A stretch of DNA of 64,000 nt. It comes from Garcia nutans (Eukaryota; Streptophyta; Magnoliopsida; Malpighiales; Euphorbiaceae). Below the pieces are notes generated by a model. That model worked only from the letters and a program-made list of their open reading frames with translations. It was not told where the DNA came from and did no database searches. The stretch spans positions 5,456,001-5,520,000 of the forward strand of contig CANTUV010000002.1 of assembly GCA_947685225.1 (NCBI GenBank), given 5' to 3'. How positions within the stretch are numbered: the first letter of the stretch is position 1; the number at the start of each line of letters is the position of its first letter. This document shows positions 22,975 to 36,919 of the stretch, piece after piece. Position numbers and translations under genes: made by a program.

Positions 22975-23240
22975 ATTTTGATTATATAATGGCTCATGCA
23001 TGTCGAATTGGGCCTGTCTAGTTTAATATGGGCATGCAGGTGGAACTAGGACTTGCCCAGTTCGATATGGATGAGTCCATATTGAACTGGGGCATGCGCA
23101 GTTCAATATAGATGTCATCCATATCAAACTGGGGCATGCCCAGTTCGATATGGATAGCCATTCAAACTGGGACTCCCCCAGTTCGATATGGACATGCCCA
23201 TATCGAACTAGGGCATGCCCATTTATATTTGGAGCCTAGT
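22975..23240. repeat. Palindromic CAGTTCGATATGG ladder in U3 of the Tat solo LTR
   Basis: Forms of GCCCAGTTCGATATGG and CCATATTGAACTGGGG alternate at least six times. One clean hairpin spans 23055-23092. A related array with TCGACATGG/CCATGTCGA occupies 39880-40070 in another LTR of this subfamily. Confidence 0.8.
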
Positions 23241-23596
23241 CCATGTCAACTTAAGTTGTTTTTTGTTTGATATGGTCATGTTTAGCCTCAAATTTAGTTG
23301 ATTTTAGTTCGATATGGTCACAATTTATCTAAAATTCAAATTGTTTTAATTTGATATGCCTTAGAAAGCCATGCTTATTCCGGAAACTAATACAAATTTA
23401 TGACATTTTGCCTAATATTTTATTATAAATATAGGTTTTAAGAACCAGCAAAAAAATAAAAAAGAAAACCCTAGCAGCACTTAATAAGAGAGAGATTAGC
23501 AGTTGGAGAGAAAGGAACAACCATTAATAGTCCAGAGGCAGGGTACATTGACTTTACTTTGCTCAACAGAGATTCCACACAGGTGTAAGCATAAAG

Positions 23597-25604
23597 TGTA
23601 ACATCCTTTGACAATTCTTACATAAAAACTATCAGAGAATGTTATGTGACATACTTTCCGCTCTCCAATCAATTCAGAGAAAACTCTCATCATAAATAAA
23701 AAAAATTTCAAATAATAATACAATCTGTATATCACAACACTTATAGGTCCAACATTTAGACCAATTTCCAATAACTCCAATAATCCAAATAGAAATTATA
23801 AATCATATAAACACCATAAGTTCATCAAATCAAATAAATAAACAATACATTTCTTTCATGATAATCATTCACTAGAATCTCAAACGTCATTCTCTAAATA
23901 CATGTATTTTTTCATGTTATAAATTTATACAATCTCTCAAACAGCCAAACTGAAGTATCTATATGCATTTATCACTTATGAATACAATATACACAAGATC
24001 TTCATCTGTTCTTATCTTGCTTCGATGTCCTGATATCTGCGTGTCAGAAAACAATTCTAACACGCTAAGTAAAGCTTAGTGGTGCTTGTATACACATATT
24101 TTATCACTTAATATTAAAGAAAAATACTTATGAAAATATAGTAATAACACTTAGTTTTAAGAAGTATTTCAATATATGAACTAATTTTAGTAACAAATCA
24201 ATATACCATGTTGATTACACAAAATAATAGCTATCCCTGTATAAAAGTTATCATATAATACAATACTTTTGGTACTGCATCTTGTCTCATTAAGAATCAT
24301 TTTATTCAAGACTTGCTTTCTCATTTGATAATATTGTTCATAATACGCTTATTTTGTTTTTTAATAAGTATTCCTTTTCAAGTTCAATTATAGTATCATT
24401 TCATTCAATCTATACTTTTCATCACTTAATTTTAGTACTATACTTTAGAGCACTTTGTATCTCACATCATGATATACACTTTCAATCATTTGATATACTT
24501 TGGAGCACTTTATATCTCACAACATTATATAAACTTTTAATCATTTGATTAATTCAATACATTGAGCATAAAATTTCCATTACATGCATTAGTACTTTCA
24601 CTTGTAAACATTAATATATATATTACCACTCACTTTTACACTATAACACAATACTTCAATTTCAAGTAATTGACTTATATTATTATTTTACATTTCTTTC
24701 ATTAGTCACAACTATCATGTTCACATATATTTTCATTAATTATGCCCATACATACTAAACTTAGATCATAGTTTTGGATAACATGTTAGTGTAGCAATCT
24801 GAATGCCAGATCTCAAGCATTTATAATGGCAATTATGCCCACTATCACTGATAGCACAATGTGTCCATTAATGGCACAAGGTGGCCACTATCACTATGGC
24901 TATCCATCCTCTTGTTAGACATTCAATCCAAAGCTAGATATAAATTTAATATGATTTGGGCAATTCATTAATTTTGATGAACACTACATTGTTTATTTCC
25001 TTTCATTGATACTATACTCTTATCAACATTTTGTAGAATATATATCTGTGTCACGTATCTAAAGTTTATCACTTGTTTTCATACATTTAACACATTAACA
25101 CAAAAGTATGGACTATACACATATTAGTCTCATGTCATTGATTTACACTTACTTGTTTATATAAACACTCGCTTGTTTATATAAACACTTGTTTATTTCA
25201 TTTCACTTGTGTATATCATTTCACTTGTTTAGATCATTTCACTTGTTTATATCGTTTCACTTGTTTATATCATGTCATTGGTACATTACTCTTAGCAACA
25301 TTTAGTATGATATATCTATATTTGTCACTTATCTAAAGTTTCTCTCTTTTTCATACATTTAACACATACACATGAATTCTCAATATAAAAGTATGAATTA
25401 TTCACATATTAGTCTCATACTAGGCCCGTAGATCACAAAATACAAGCCAAAAACACTATTTAGGTCCCCACGGCCGTGGCATCACAACCCACGCCCGTGG
25501 GATCCCAAATGAATCTGTCCAATTTTCTTTAAAACCCGTACGATCATGGCCTTCAACGGCCACGGTCGTGGCATTTAGAACTGCTCTGTTTTATCAAATC
25601 TACA
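23597..25604 (-). repeat. Downstream LTR (U3-truncated) of the 23597-30536 element
   Basis: This parallels 27841-29745 closely, then diverges right after TGTTTTATCAAA (about 25604). It contains a CCACGGCCGTGGCATCACAA-type dyad near 25475. It also carries an extra tandem expansion near 25140-25270 (CACTTGTTTATATCATTT units) not seen in the partner copy. Confidence 0.8.
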
Positions 25605-27823
25605 AAGATTTCCACTCTTTACTTGTTTCATTCTTTTCTTAACATATTAAGAATTTATCACTATTCTTTCACTTTAAGAGTACATGTACATTTATACTTT
25701 ATTCTCTATGTCTCATACACACACATATATGTATATATTCCTAACTTGTTCTACCATACATCATTTCCCTAGAAGGGTTCACTACCTTCACATCTCACTA
25801 CATTCTTTTCTTTTTACATTATCAATTCCTTTCCACCATTTGCAATCAATTAGTATTAAGTAACTCTTTAACACTTCTATATATATAATCTATACCTTGG
25901 CTTTAATCACCAAATAATGTTACTATCACGTATTTCATAAATACACAATATGTAAATCTCACATTCTTCCTTTCATTACTCAATCAATTTGCATATACCT
26001 CTTTAGTTTCTTTAACTTGCTCTTCACATTATGTAAAATCATTACTGATTTATCAATCTATCATGCTTTTCACTTTACCTCGAAAATTATCTTATTTCAT
26101 CATGAAGATGTTAAATCCACTAATCACTTGTAATTGTCTTTTATCTTTTCTCTAACATTACACTTCTTTCACATATCCAATTACATTTGTTCATACTCTC
26201 CTCATGTTCTCTTCACATTTCAATTTCATCATTTAATGGATTGATTTCATTTCAATCTTATAAGCAATCTTTTGTCACTTATAACTATTTCCAAGATGTA
26301 GTCATTAATTCACTAATAATTCAACCGATAAACTCTATTCTGTGAAAGTATGCACATTACTAAAATTTTGTAGAACAGAAGTATGCATAGCCAGATACAT
26401 GACCATGCGAATGGTCTTGAACGTCTCCACTAAAATTTATTTTCAATGTTTTAAGGGCACAAATATATGCATGTCCATATAAATGATCATGCACCTCAAT
26501 ATTGGAATTTCTTTTCAAAGTTTAAAGAATAGAAATTTACACAAGCATATGCATGACTATACAAATAATCATGCGTATCACTACTAGAATTTCTTTTCAT
26601 GATTTAATCAATAAGTTATTCATAATACAATTCATACAAATTGAGGAAACAGGATCCCACTCTTCAATGCACAATCAAATTGAAATCTAAATTTCCATAA
26701 CCCTTTCAACCTTATTTTCTTTCACAACTGTATATTAACTCATAAATGATTCAATGATAGATTGAATCATTGTTCCAGATAAATAAGATATAGCTACACA
26801 TTTACATATTACACGAAGAACTTTACTATCATAGAAGTAAAGTTTTATACTCATATTTTTCACAATTATTTAATACACCATATCTTTCACAAGAAATAGT
26901 GTTTTATCAATTCACAAATCTCTTTTCATAATAAAAATCACGAGCATTTCAATACATAGCACACTAAGTGGTATTCAAGCACTAGTCTCTTTACCAATAT
27001 TCTTCCATTACTTTCCTGTTCAATCTTTTGCTTTGATGATGTTTTAGAAAATAATAGAAGACACTAGAAACCTTTAAATAAGTTTTAGGCCTATTATCCA
27101 ATATACTCACTTATACAATAGTTTCGATGCATTCACGTGCTTTCATTTAACTATCACTTCAATCCTTAACGTTGAAACATTATAAAAATAATTACTTTTG
27201 ACACTTTAACACTCCATTATCCATATTTCACATTCAAAGTACAGCTCGAATTCATTTCGAGCTATAAGGGTATTTTCATAATTTCTTACCTCTTCAAAAT
27301 CTTTTTCCACTATGCAAATATTATCCATACTCAGATTTAATATTACTCTTATTAAGGATTATTTAACCTTATCACTATCAGTTTCAAATGCTCTCATATC
27401 ATAATCACACCACTTTGACACTCATATATTCACTCACTTAATGTAGAACATCAATACTTAATGTTGTACAACATGACAATTCTCATTCTCGTAAGAAATT
27501 TCATGCTCGAAATTTATCTCTCTGTCATAATTCATTCCTCAAATTCAAATAAATTATTACAATTTCACTATGTTACTTTGACATATCTCTTTCACTACTC
27601 ATATCTTATTTTCTTTTCACATCCTTCTTTATCACAAATAGATCTAGTGCACTCCAAACAATACACTACTATTTCTCAATCAATTCTTAGAAAACACTCT
27701 ATTACCATAAACTTATGGAATATCAATTGTATCACAACACATATCCAATTATTCACTTCACATAACTTAGAAAATTACATTTCACTTCTCCATAACTCCA
27801 GATGCCATAAACGCCTAAACCAC
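25605..27823. other. Internal region of the 23597-30536 element
   Basis: This is about 2.2 kb of AT-rich sequence. Open frames in it (for example 27461-27943) are low-complexity and cross into the LTR. I see no retroviral motifs or other genes. Confidence 0.6.
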
Positions 27824-27835
27824 GCTCTGATACCA
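27824..27835 (-). other. Primer binding site of the 23597-30536 element
   Basis: The minus strand reads TGGTATCAGAGC a few bases inside the LTR at 27841, the same site as in the Tekay element. Confidence 0.85.
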
Positions 27836-27840
27836 CTAAA

Positions 27841-30536
27841 AGTAACATCCTCTGACAATTCTTGTATAAAAACTATCAGAGAATGTTATACGATATACTT
27901 TCCACACTCCAACCAATTCATAGAAAACTCTTATCATAAATAAAAAAATTTCAAATAATAATACAATTTGAAGATCACAACACTTATAGGTCCAACATTT
28001 AGACCAATTTCCAATAACTCCAATAATCCGAATAGAAATTATAAATCATATAAACACCATAAGTTCATCAAATCAAATAAATAAATAATACATTTCTTTC
28101 ATGATAATCATTCACTAGAATCTCAAACCTCATTCTCTAAATACATGTATTTCTTTCATGTTATAAATTTATACAATCTCTCAAACAGCCAAACTAAAGT
28201 ATCTATATACATTTATCACTTATGAATACAATATACACAAGATCTTCATATGTTCTTATCTTGCTCCAATGTCCTAATACTTGTGTGTCAGAAAATAATT
28301 CTAACACGCTAAGCAAAGCTTAGTGGTGCTTGTATACACATATTTTATCACTTAATATTAAAGAAAAATACTTATGAAAATATAGTAATAACACTTAGTT
28401 TTAAGAAGTATTTCAATATATGAACTAATTTTAGTAACAAAACAATATACCATGCTGATTACACAAAATAATAGCTATCCCTGGATAAAAGTTATCATAT
28501 AATACAATACTTTCGGTACTGCATCTTGTATCATTAAGAAACATTTTATTCAAGACTTGCTTTCTCATTTGATAATATTGTTCATAATATGCTTATTTTA
28601 TTTTTCAATAAGTCTTCCTTTTCAAGTTCAATTATAGTATCATTTCATTCAATCTATACTTTTAATCACTTAATTTTAGTACTATACTTTAGAGCACTTT
28701 GTATCTCACATCATGATATACACTTTCAATCATTTGATATACTTTAGAGCACTTTGTATCTCACAGCATTATATACACTTTTAATCATTTGATTAATTCA
28801 ATACATTGAGCATAACATTTCCATTACGTGCATTAGTACTTTCACTTGTAAGCATTAATATATATATTACCACTCACTTTTACACTATAACACAATACTT
28901 CAATTTCAAGTAATTGACTTATATTATTATTTTACGTTTCTTTCATTAGTCACAACTATCATGTTCACATATATTTTCATTAATTATGCCCATACATACT
29001 AAACTTAGATCATAGTTTTGGATAACATGTTAGTGTAGCAATCTGAATGCCAGATCTCAAGCATTTATAATGGCAATTATGACCACTATCACTGATAACA
29101 CAATGTGTCCATTAATGGTACGAGGTGCCCACTATCACTATGGCTATCCATCCTCTTGTTAGCCATTCAATACAAAGCTAGATATAAATTTAATATGATT
29201 TGGGCAATTCATTAATTTTGATGAACACTACATTGTTTATTTCCTTTCATTGATACTATACTCTTAACAACATTTTGTAGAATATATATGTGTGTCACGT
29301 ATCTAAAGTTTATCACTTGTTTTCATACATTTAACACATTAACACAAAAGTATGGACTATACACATATTAGTCTCATGTCATTGATTAATGGCTGGTTCG
29401 TATCAGTTTAACTTGTTTATATCACATCATTGGTACATTACTCTTAGCAACATTTAGTATGATATATCTATATTTGTCACTTATCTAAAGTTTCTCACTC
29501 TTTTTCATACATTTAACACATACACATGAATTCTCAATACAAAAGTATGAATTATTCACATATTAGTCTCATACTAGGCCCGTAGATCACAAAAAACAAG
29601 CCAAAAACACTATTTAGGTCCCCACGGCCGTGGCATCACAACCCATGCCCGTGGGATCCCAAATGAATCTGTCCAATTTTCTTTAAAACCCGTACAGTTG
29701 TGGCCTTCAAGGGCCACGGTCGTGGCATTTAAAACTGCTTTGTTTTATCAAAATTTTTGAATGCACAGTCACACTTTCAATGCCGCAGTCGTGGCCCTCC
29801 TTTGCCACGACTGGGGCGCACATTTGCCATAACCGTGGCATTCATTTTGGGTCTGTTTCGGAGTAAACTCATGTATTATGTACTTTTAACTTCATTAAGC
29901 ACAAACATATTGAAGATCTAAGATACTAATGTATCAAACTCAATATTTTGACATTAAAAGAATTCATATCAAATACCTTCACTTAATTAAGCTTTTAACC
30001 ATTTCATATGGATAAAAACGTGATCAAACCCTTCACTTCTCATAAATATATCATTATACATAACTCAATGATTCAATTAATCATTTAAACTCATAAAAAG
30101 TCATATTTTTGTAAAGTATAAATCAAAAGCACATACCGTGTTGATAATCACCACTTTTCCAACTTAATCTTAAGTTTTGATTCAAATCATGGAAAGAAGG
30201 AAGAAGAAAGAAGTGAAGATGGTGATGATGGCGTGGAGAGAAGAAGGAAATCAGAACTTTCCACACACTTACACATATACATATATATATATAATATTTT
30301 TAATCTAGTGAGGGAATGCTCATAATAACTATGGTGCACCCTCATTCTTAACTATTGATTTTAAATCGAGTTTTAATCTCGCAAAACAGTAAAAATACTC
30401 TTTTCAGTAAAGGTTTAAGCTATACAATGTACTATTCTTTAAGTATAACATTTATCCACAATACTTTTGTCACTATACACTATGCATTTTTTCAATATTT
30501 GTTAAAATGTTCCTGTTTAACATCTTGACCATTACA
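27841..30536 (-). repeat. Upstream LTR of the 23597-30536 element
   Basis: This is a 2.7-kb LTR read on the minus strand from TGTAATGGTC (30536) to GGATGTTAC (27842), with its last base altered. It has a (TA)n promoter-like run at 30279-30292 and several GCCACGG...CCGTGGC dyads at 29620-29850. Confidence 0.85.
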
Positions 30537-31797
30537 TAAAGTTTGGATGAACCTTAAATATCAGTGAAGCCGATAGCAGGAGGTTTGAAATTTCTTATTT
30601 AATCCTTTAAAGTTACAGTAGGTTCACTAACTATTGTTTCATACTTTAAATTGTCTTTAATTTCTTCTTTTTCTTTTGATTGATATAAAACATCCAGTAG
30701 CCTATTTAGGTATCCTGTAATTTGTTCAGTTTATATTCATAGAATTGAATTTCACATTAACCTATTCAACTATCCAGTAATTATTTTAGTTTATATCCGA
30801 ATAATTGAATATCATAGTAGCTAAGTTTTTCTAAAAACCCTAAAACCCTAACTTTGTTTTCTAAAAACCAAAACCCCAAATTCTGTTTTCAAAAACCAAA
30901 AACCAAAACCCTAAACTTATTTTTTTAAAAAAAATCCTAATTTACATGTAAAACCCTAGTTTAAGTAAAATCCTAATTTCTGTAAATATAAAAACCTAGT
31001 TTACATAGAAACCTTAATTCCCCAACAAAACCATATAATATAAGCTGTACGCAATCCCTTGTGAATGGAGTCACTATTTATTTGTGGATTACAATTCTTT
31101 GAGATTTACTTTAATTCCTTTTATTAAACTCTAATTTATTATTTTTTTTATGATTAAACTATGTGTTTCGATTATTTATTTTGCTATGAATGGTTGAATG
31201 GAATTGCAATTTTTATTTAGATTTTAAGGATTGTAAAAGGCACATTTCCACACTATGTGGCTGTCTTATTTAGCTTGTTAATTAATTTATTTCATGGACT
31301 TTGGAATTATTGTAAAGGACACATTCCACCAATTGGTGGGTGTCCTATTTTATTTATTTGTATGAACATTTGGACATTTGTAAGGGTATATTTTCATCTT
31401 GTATGGGTGCCCATCTTTTGATTGATATGTTCTAATTAATAATATGATGTTTTATTTTATTGCATGTAGTATGGAAAATATTGTAATAGATAAGAATTTT
31501 ATAATATTTGTACCTGAAAAAGAGGCCGATTCTAATAAATTGGGTGTTGTGGGGGTGTTGGGTCACTCTCACAGTCTCCATGCATACCCAACTTTTCAAA
31601 CCCATTAGGGGGTTGGGGATTCCTTAGGAATTGAGTCATCCATCCCTTTCTATTTTTCGGCCCGTCCGGGTGGTGACTCCATTTTCTCTGAGTTTAGGCC
31701 CGTATTCTCTAAGGCCCTAAGCCTAACAGTGCTGAAGTAGCAAGAATCATTCAACATGGAAGTGGGGCCCGTGTTCTCTAAGGCTCTAAGCCTTACA

Positions 31798-34387
31798 CTC
31801 TCGTGCCAAAATTGCCACTGGTTCTTTTTTGTAAGTCAGACCCAGACTCACCTCAATGGACTCTACTGACAAGATATGAGATGGGTTTGACCTATATCTC
31901 CGAAGCATAGAGACATGGAACACATTGTCTATCTGGTCTAACTTGATCGACAAAGCCAAACTTGAAGCCATTCGAACAACTCTCTCCATTACCTACTGTG
32001 GTACTATGAAACAAGGACTCAACTTCCCCTTCTAACCGAATCTCAAAATCTTCTTCCACAGAGACACCTTCAGGAACACATTATCTCCCACACTGAACTC
32101 TATATCTTTCCTCTTCAAATATGTATAGTTTTTCTGTCGGTCTGAAGCTTCTTTCAGATGACCATAAATCACCTTCACTTTCTCTTCCATTTCCTTAATC
32201 AAATCGGGACCAACCAGTTTATCTTCTCCAACCTCATCCCAACATAAAGGTGTCCTGCACCTCCTACCATACAAGGGTCATAAGGTGCCATCCCAATACT
32301 GGACTAATGACTGTTGTTATAAGCAAACTCAATCAATGGCAAAAATCTATCTCAGCTCCCAATGAAATTAATGATACAGCTCCTCAACATTTTCTCTAGA
32401 ATTTGTATCTCTCTCTCTGACTGACCATCTATCTAGGGATGAAAAGCAGTAATAAAATGCAATCAAGAACCCAATGCATCCTGTAAAATCCTCCAAAACC
32501 TTGATGTAAACAAATGATATCAGTCCAACACCAAAGAAATTGGGACTCCATGCAACCTCACTATCTCACTAATATACAACTCAGCCAACCTCTCAAGTTA
32601 ATAGACCATATGAACTGGAAGAAAATGATTTGTCTTCCTCATCTGATCCATAATCTCTGATTTTGCATCATGCTTCTTCTGGGTCAAAGGCAGTCTAGTC
32701 ACAAAATCCATCATCACTCACTCCCATTTCCACTTTAGCACTGATAATGGTTGAAGCAACCCTAAAGGAACTTGATGTTCAGCCTTCACTCTTTAGAAAG
32801 TGTGACATCTGGATATAAATTTTGTTATGTCCCTCTTTATACCTAACCACCAATAATGCTGCTTCAAATCTTTATACATCCTGGTACTACCAGGGTGCAT
32901 AATATAAAGTGACGGATGTGCTTCCTCTAATAACATTCTATTTAATCCTACATCATAAGGAATACACAACCTATCTCTATACCACAATTGCCATCATCTT
33001 TCACAAGAAAGTCTCGACTCTCCCCCTTTTGGCTATCCATCACATTCTTTTAGATTTTCTCATCTGCCAACTTGGCCTCTCTAATCTGCTCCAACAAAAT
33101 TGGGCTCAACTGCAACTAAGCCATCAATGCACCATCATCACATGACTCAAATATGGCATGCAATGCTCTCAACTCAATAAGCAATGAAAGTGAATAAGCA
33201 ATCAAACTTGCCATGGACTTCTGACTCAAGGCATTTGCAACTACATTTGCCTTCCTAGGATGATAATCAATGAAGCAGTCATAATCTTTAATCAACTCTA
33301 GCCACCGTCTTTGCTGAAGATTTAGGCTCTTTGAACTCCTAGACACTTGAAACTCTTATGATCAGTATAAATAAAACACTTCTTCCCATACAAGTAATGG
33401 CGCCAAATCTCAATGAAAAAACTATGGCTGCTAGCTCCAGATCATGAGTTAGGTAATTTTGCTTATAAGGCTTCAACTGTCGAGATGCATTAATGAATCT
33501 ACCCTCCTGCATCAGAATACAAAGCTAAACCCTTATATGAAGTGTCAGTATATATCACATAGGGTATACCTTCCACAGGCAGGGTAAGGACATGAGCCTG
33601 AGTCAACATCTCCCTTAACTGCTTAAAACTCGCCTGTCTCAAATCTATCCATACAAATCTAACCCCTTTCCGAAGTAATCTGGTGAGTGGTGTAGCTATC
33701 ATGGAGAAACAGTTTAGAAACCGATGATAATAGCCTGCCAATCTTAGAAAACTTTTAACCTTTATCATAGTCTTTGGTGGACTCCAATTCAAGATGGCCT
33801 CAACTTTACTCGGATAAACTCTAATACCCTCTGCTGAAACCACATGACTAAGAAAAGTCAATTGATCAAGCCAGAACTCACACTTAGATAGCTTAGCATG
33901 CAACTGCTTCTCTCTTAAAGTCTGAAATACAATCTATAAATGCCTCTCATGATCTTCCTCATTATGCGAATACACCAAAATGCCTCTCAACAGTGACACA
34001 CTAGGTCTAATGAACCCTTTATCAAGCAACTCCTGCAACTACACCTTTAACTTCTTTAATTCTATAAGAGCCATCCAATATGGGCAATGGAGATGGGAGC
34101 GATACCAAACTCAATCTCTCTCTCATGAGGTACACCTGGCAACTCATAGGGGAAAACATCTGCAAACTCGATGACTGTAGGTATACTGTCAAGATGGGAC
34201 CCCACTGCTCTAGTATCTACAACATGAGAAATATATGCTTCACATCCCTTCAGAATCATCCTCCTAGCTGATGCGTCTGAAATAAACATGGATGAAAGGT
34301 GTCTCTGCTAACTAGATACCACCACATCTCTACCATCACTTGTTCTCAGGGTAACACATTTTTGCTGACAATCTACCACAGCCCCAT
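31798..34387 (-). pseudogene. Old Tekay pol (RT end to integrase), heavily decayed
   Basis: Minus-strand pieces in order: a pre-RT part with HVVDTRAVGSHLDSIPTV (about 34200); RT end with KLSKCEFWLDQLTFLSHVV and SPPKTMIKVKSFLRLAGYYH (33900-33700); RNase H (KGLALYSDAGG near 33500; LELIKDYDCFIDYHP near 33290); the HHCC finger HPSLYIMHPGSTRMYKDLKQ (about 32900); integrase C-terminus RRCRTPLCWDEVGEDKLV (32270); and SMLRRYRSNPSHILSVES (about 31900). Near 33985 the frame jumps from GFIRPSV to GILVYSHNEE, so most of the RT core, including the catalytic aspartates, is deleted. The host target continues as the chromodomain at 22762 and as protease at 36920. Confidence 0.9.
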
Positions 34388-36919
34388 TGTAACACCCCCA
34401 CATTCAATACATGCACACTACAACCACCACAATGTAGTATACATGCACTAAACATAGGGATGCTACGGATATTATTAACATTCAAAACATTTTAAACGAT
34501 ACCATAATCTTTCAATTGTATACATTATAGAAAAATTAGTAGTTACTTGTAATACAAAACAAAATAGATATATAAATACATTTAGTTAATACGCAGCGGA
34601 ATTTATAAAATATTTGCATATATGAAACATTTAAATCCATATTTACGAATGTGCATATATTTACATTATAAATACTACTTTACAAAATATAAAGAAGTAG
34701 TACATGATTGGCAAATCTCTTCTGATCTTTAAGTTCCCAAAATCAACTCTTCAAGGTCTACTCTCATTCGGTCTCGATGAACTCTCGGGTTCAACTCTAA
34801 CACCTGTGCGATTAACAATATCGCGCTAAGCCAACGGCTTAGTAAGACAAATCATGCTAAAGATATGCTTTAATGCAATACAATGCCATACATATTATTA
34901 ATAAACACACAACATAAATGAGAAGCTAACATCTTTGAATTTCACCAATCATAATCATATAAGCATATCACATTTCAACATCCTTCCATATTCCTCATTT
35001 ATCAATCCTGTTATCATTCATGAATCTCATTAAACAAAGACAAGCATGGGCCCAAAACACACTAATATGTCATTCAATTTTCAGAGTTAATGCTTTGGTT
35101 TTGTTATCACATTTATCAATATCATATACCCAACTAGGCTTCAAGGATTAGGTTCAACCAAGCTTCAAGGGGAGCAAAGCATGCTAAGCATCAACCCAAC
35201 TTGGCTTCAAGAACCAACCCAACCTAGCTTCAAGGGTGGTAACATCTCAATTAGGCTTCAAGGATTCAATCCAACCTAACTTCAAGAGATTGTTACACTT
35301 ATTAGGCATGCCACCAACAACAAACTCTGAAAATGGAATAACACATTAGCCACACAAATCATTTATTATTTAATTATCATTTCCATTCTCAACTCTCATC
35401 ATAGCCAATAACAATGGCCTCATATCACATATAAGTTACCATAGCCAATCACAATGGCATTATATTCCATCACATTATACATATAGCATTATTGATATAA
35501 ACATAACAAAACACATTACTCATCACATGAGTCACAATACATGAAATATCATTTGTTCACATAGTATCATATACATTACCATTATCATCATATTTATGAT
35601 CAATCTCAACAACATATGCAACAATGCAATAATACAAGATTTGTACTTACCTTACTAACAATTCACACAACTCCTAACACTTCCTTGTCCAAGATTCTTT
35701 AACCTCTTAGATCAATGATCAATCACTATCTTCAAGACCTAAATCAAAAGTAATAGCATATACTTGTTTAAGGATACACAAGAGATAATCCAATTAGGAA
35801 TTAATTAGGGCAAACCCTAACCCTGACACGCTCACCCACACGGGCGTGTTCATGACCGTGCCCTAACTCCACAACACAGAAACATTTACACGCTCAACAA
35901 CATGGGCGTGTTCCTGGGCGTGTAAATTCTCAAATCTTACAGTAGCTATGACACGCTCAATAACACGGGCGTGCTACTGGTCTTGTCAAACCTACTGCCT
36001 CCAACACAATTGACACGCCTAAAAACCCTGGACGTGCTCATGGGCGTGTCCGGCCACAAATCAAGACTCCGATCAAAAACAACCATACACTCAACAACAC
36101 ACTTCTATACATTAACATCCTCTTCAAATAATCTTAACAAAACATACTCAAAACTCATCTCAAACTTGTAACACACCCAAAACAAGCCAAAACACACATC
36201 AAACACCAAACACAAAATCATCTCAAAACCCTTACCACATATACAACATCATCTCTTCCAACCACTTACTCTTTTCTTCCATCCATACTCAAAATCCATC
36301 ATCAAATCACTCAAACACTTCTCACATCTCAAAATCAACCAACACACTCTTAAAAATCTATCAAACTCAAATATCATTTCAAATAAGCACAAAAATCACA
36401 AGAGAACTTACCAAAGTTACAAAACTTCTTGAATCACCAACTTGATCACTTAGATTTCCTTCAATTTGAGCTTAACACATCAAGATCTTCTCTTTGTCTC
36501 TTGCTTTCCTTTGTCCATGGAAGAGCTGGCCACACAAAGAAGAAAGAAGAAATGAACCACAAAAACAAAGTCAACTCTTCTTTTAATCTCCACCAAGTGT
36601 TCCAATTCAAGCAATTACCAAAACACCATTTTATCATTTGTTCTAGCTTTCTTTTTAATCCAATGCCCTTAATAGTCATTTCACCAATAACCAAATAAAT
36701 ATCTCTCTTCCATTGACTTCCCCTTTGACTTATGTATATGTTAATTATACAAGCATATAAACAATATATACACTTCTCTCTACACCCTCTTTCTTTCCCA
36801 AAACACATATATATAAACATTCTTTTCCAAATTCTTTTCTTATCACATACATATACATTCAATCTAATATACAACAAAAACATAATCCAAACTTTTAGGG
36901 CATACATTGGGATATTACA
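34388..36919 (-). mobile_element. Solo LTR of a Tekay-type element
   Basis: This 2,532-bp LTR runs on the minus strand from TGTAATATCCCAATG to GGGGGTGTTACA. Perfect CCCAT duplications lie on both sides (34383-34387 and 36920-36924). It lies inside protease coding sequence: the reading GMNWLSSYG stops at its edge and the host continues on the other side. It contains GCTTCAAGG-type repeats (35140-35300) and four ACACG...CGTGT dyads. Confidence 0.93.
35825..36050. repeat. Repeated GACACG...CGTGTC dyads in a Tekay-type LTR
   Basis: Four units of the form ACACGCTCAMMMACACGGGCGTG lie 60-70 bp apart, each able to fold by pairing of ACACG with CGTGT. Counterparts occur at 50180-50480, 56390-56690, 25475-25590 and 29620-29850. 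Confidence 0.8.

Larger units (their letters stand above)
23597..30536 (-). mobile_element. Non-coding LTR element (LARD-like), minus strand
   Basis: The flanks are a perfect TAAAG duplication (23592-23596 and 30537-30541). On the minus strand the upstream LTR is 30536-27841, the primer site GGTATCAGAGC is at 27835-27824, and a partial downstream LTR is 25604-23597. The internal part (25605-27823) is AT-rich with no gag or pol I can recognise. The downstream LTR lacks about 0.8 kb of U3 and its polypurine tract, so a deletion removed them. Termini (TGTAATGGTC...GGATGTTA) and the primer site place it with Tekay-type elements; without proteins it must have moved in trans. Confidence 0.85.
22763..31797 (+). 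mobile_element. Tat-type solo LTR in the Tekay chromodomain region, holding a nested element
   Basis: The LTR begins TGTAGACCCTTGATTTTGG and ends CTCTAAGCCTTACA. Without the nested 23597-30536 element and its duplication it is about 2.09 kb. The 3' portion has the Tat-type GGGGGTTGGGGATTCC box (31613-) and the ATTTTCTCTGAGTTTAGGCCC stretch. Its U3 differs from the LTRs at 8363 and 44313 and resembles 39648, so it belongs to a second Tat subfamily. Flanking CTCTG/CTCTC and the continuous Tekay reading on both sides show insertion into the old minus-strand element. No internal region is present, as expected after LTR-LTR recombination. Confidence 0.85.

Noticed and set aside
27461..27943. 160-codon plus-strand frame
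   Set aside because: It is AT-rich and low-complexity, and it crosses the primer site and LTR boundary of the 23597-30536 element.
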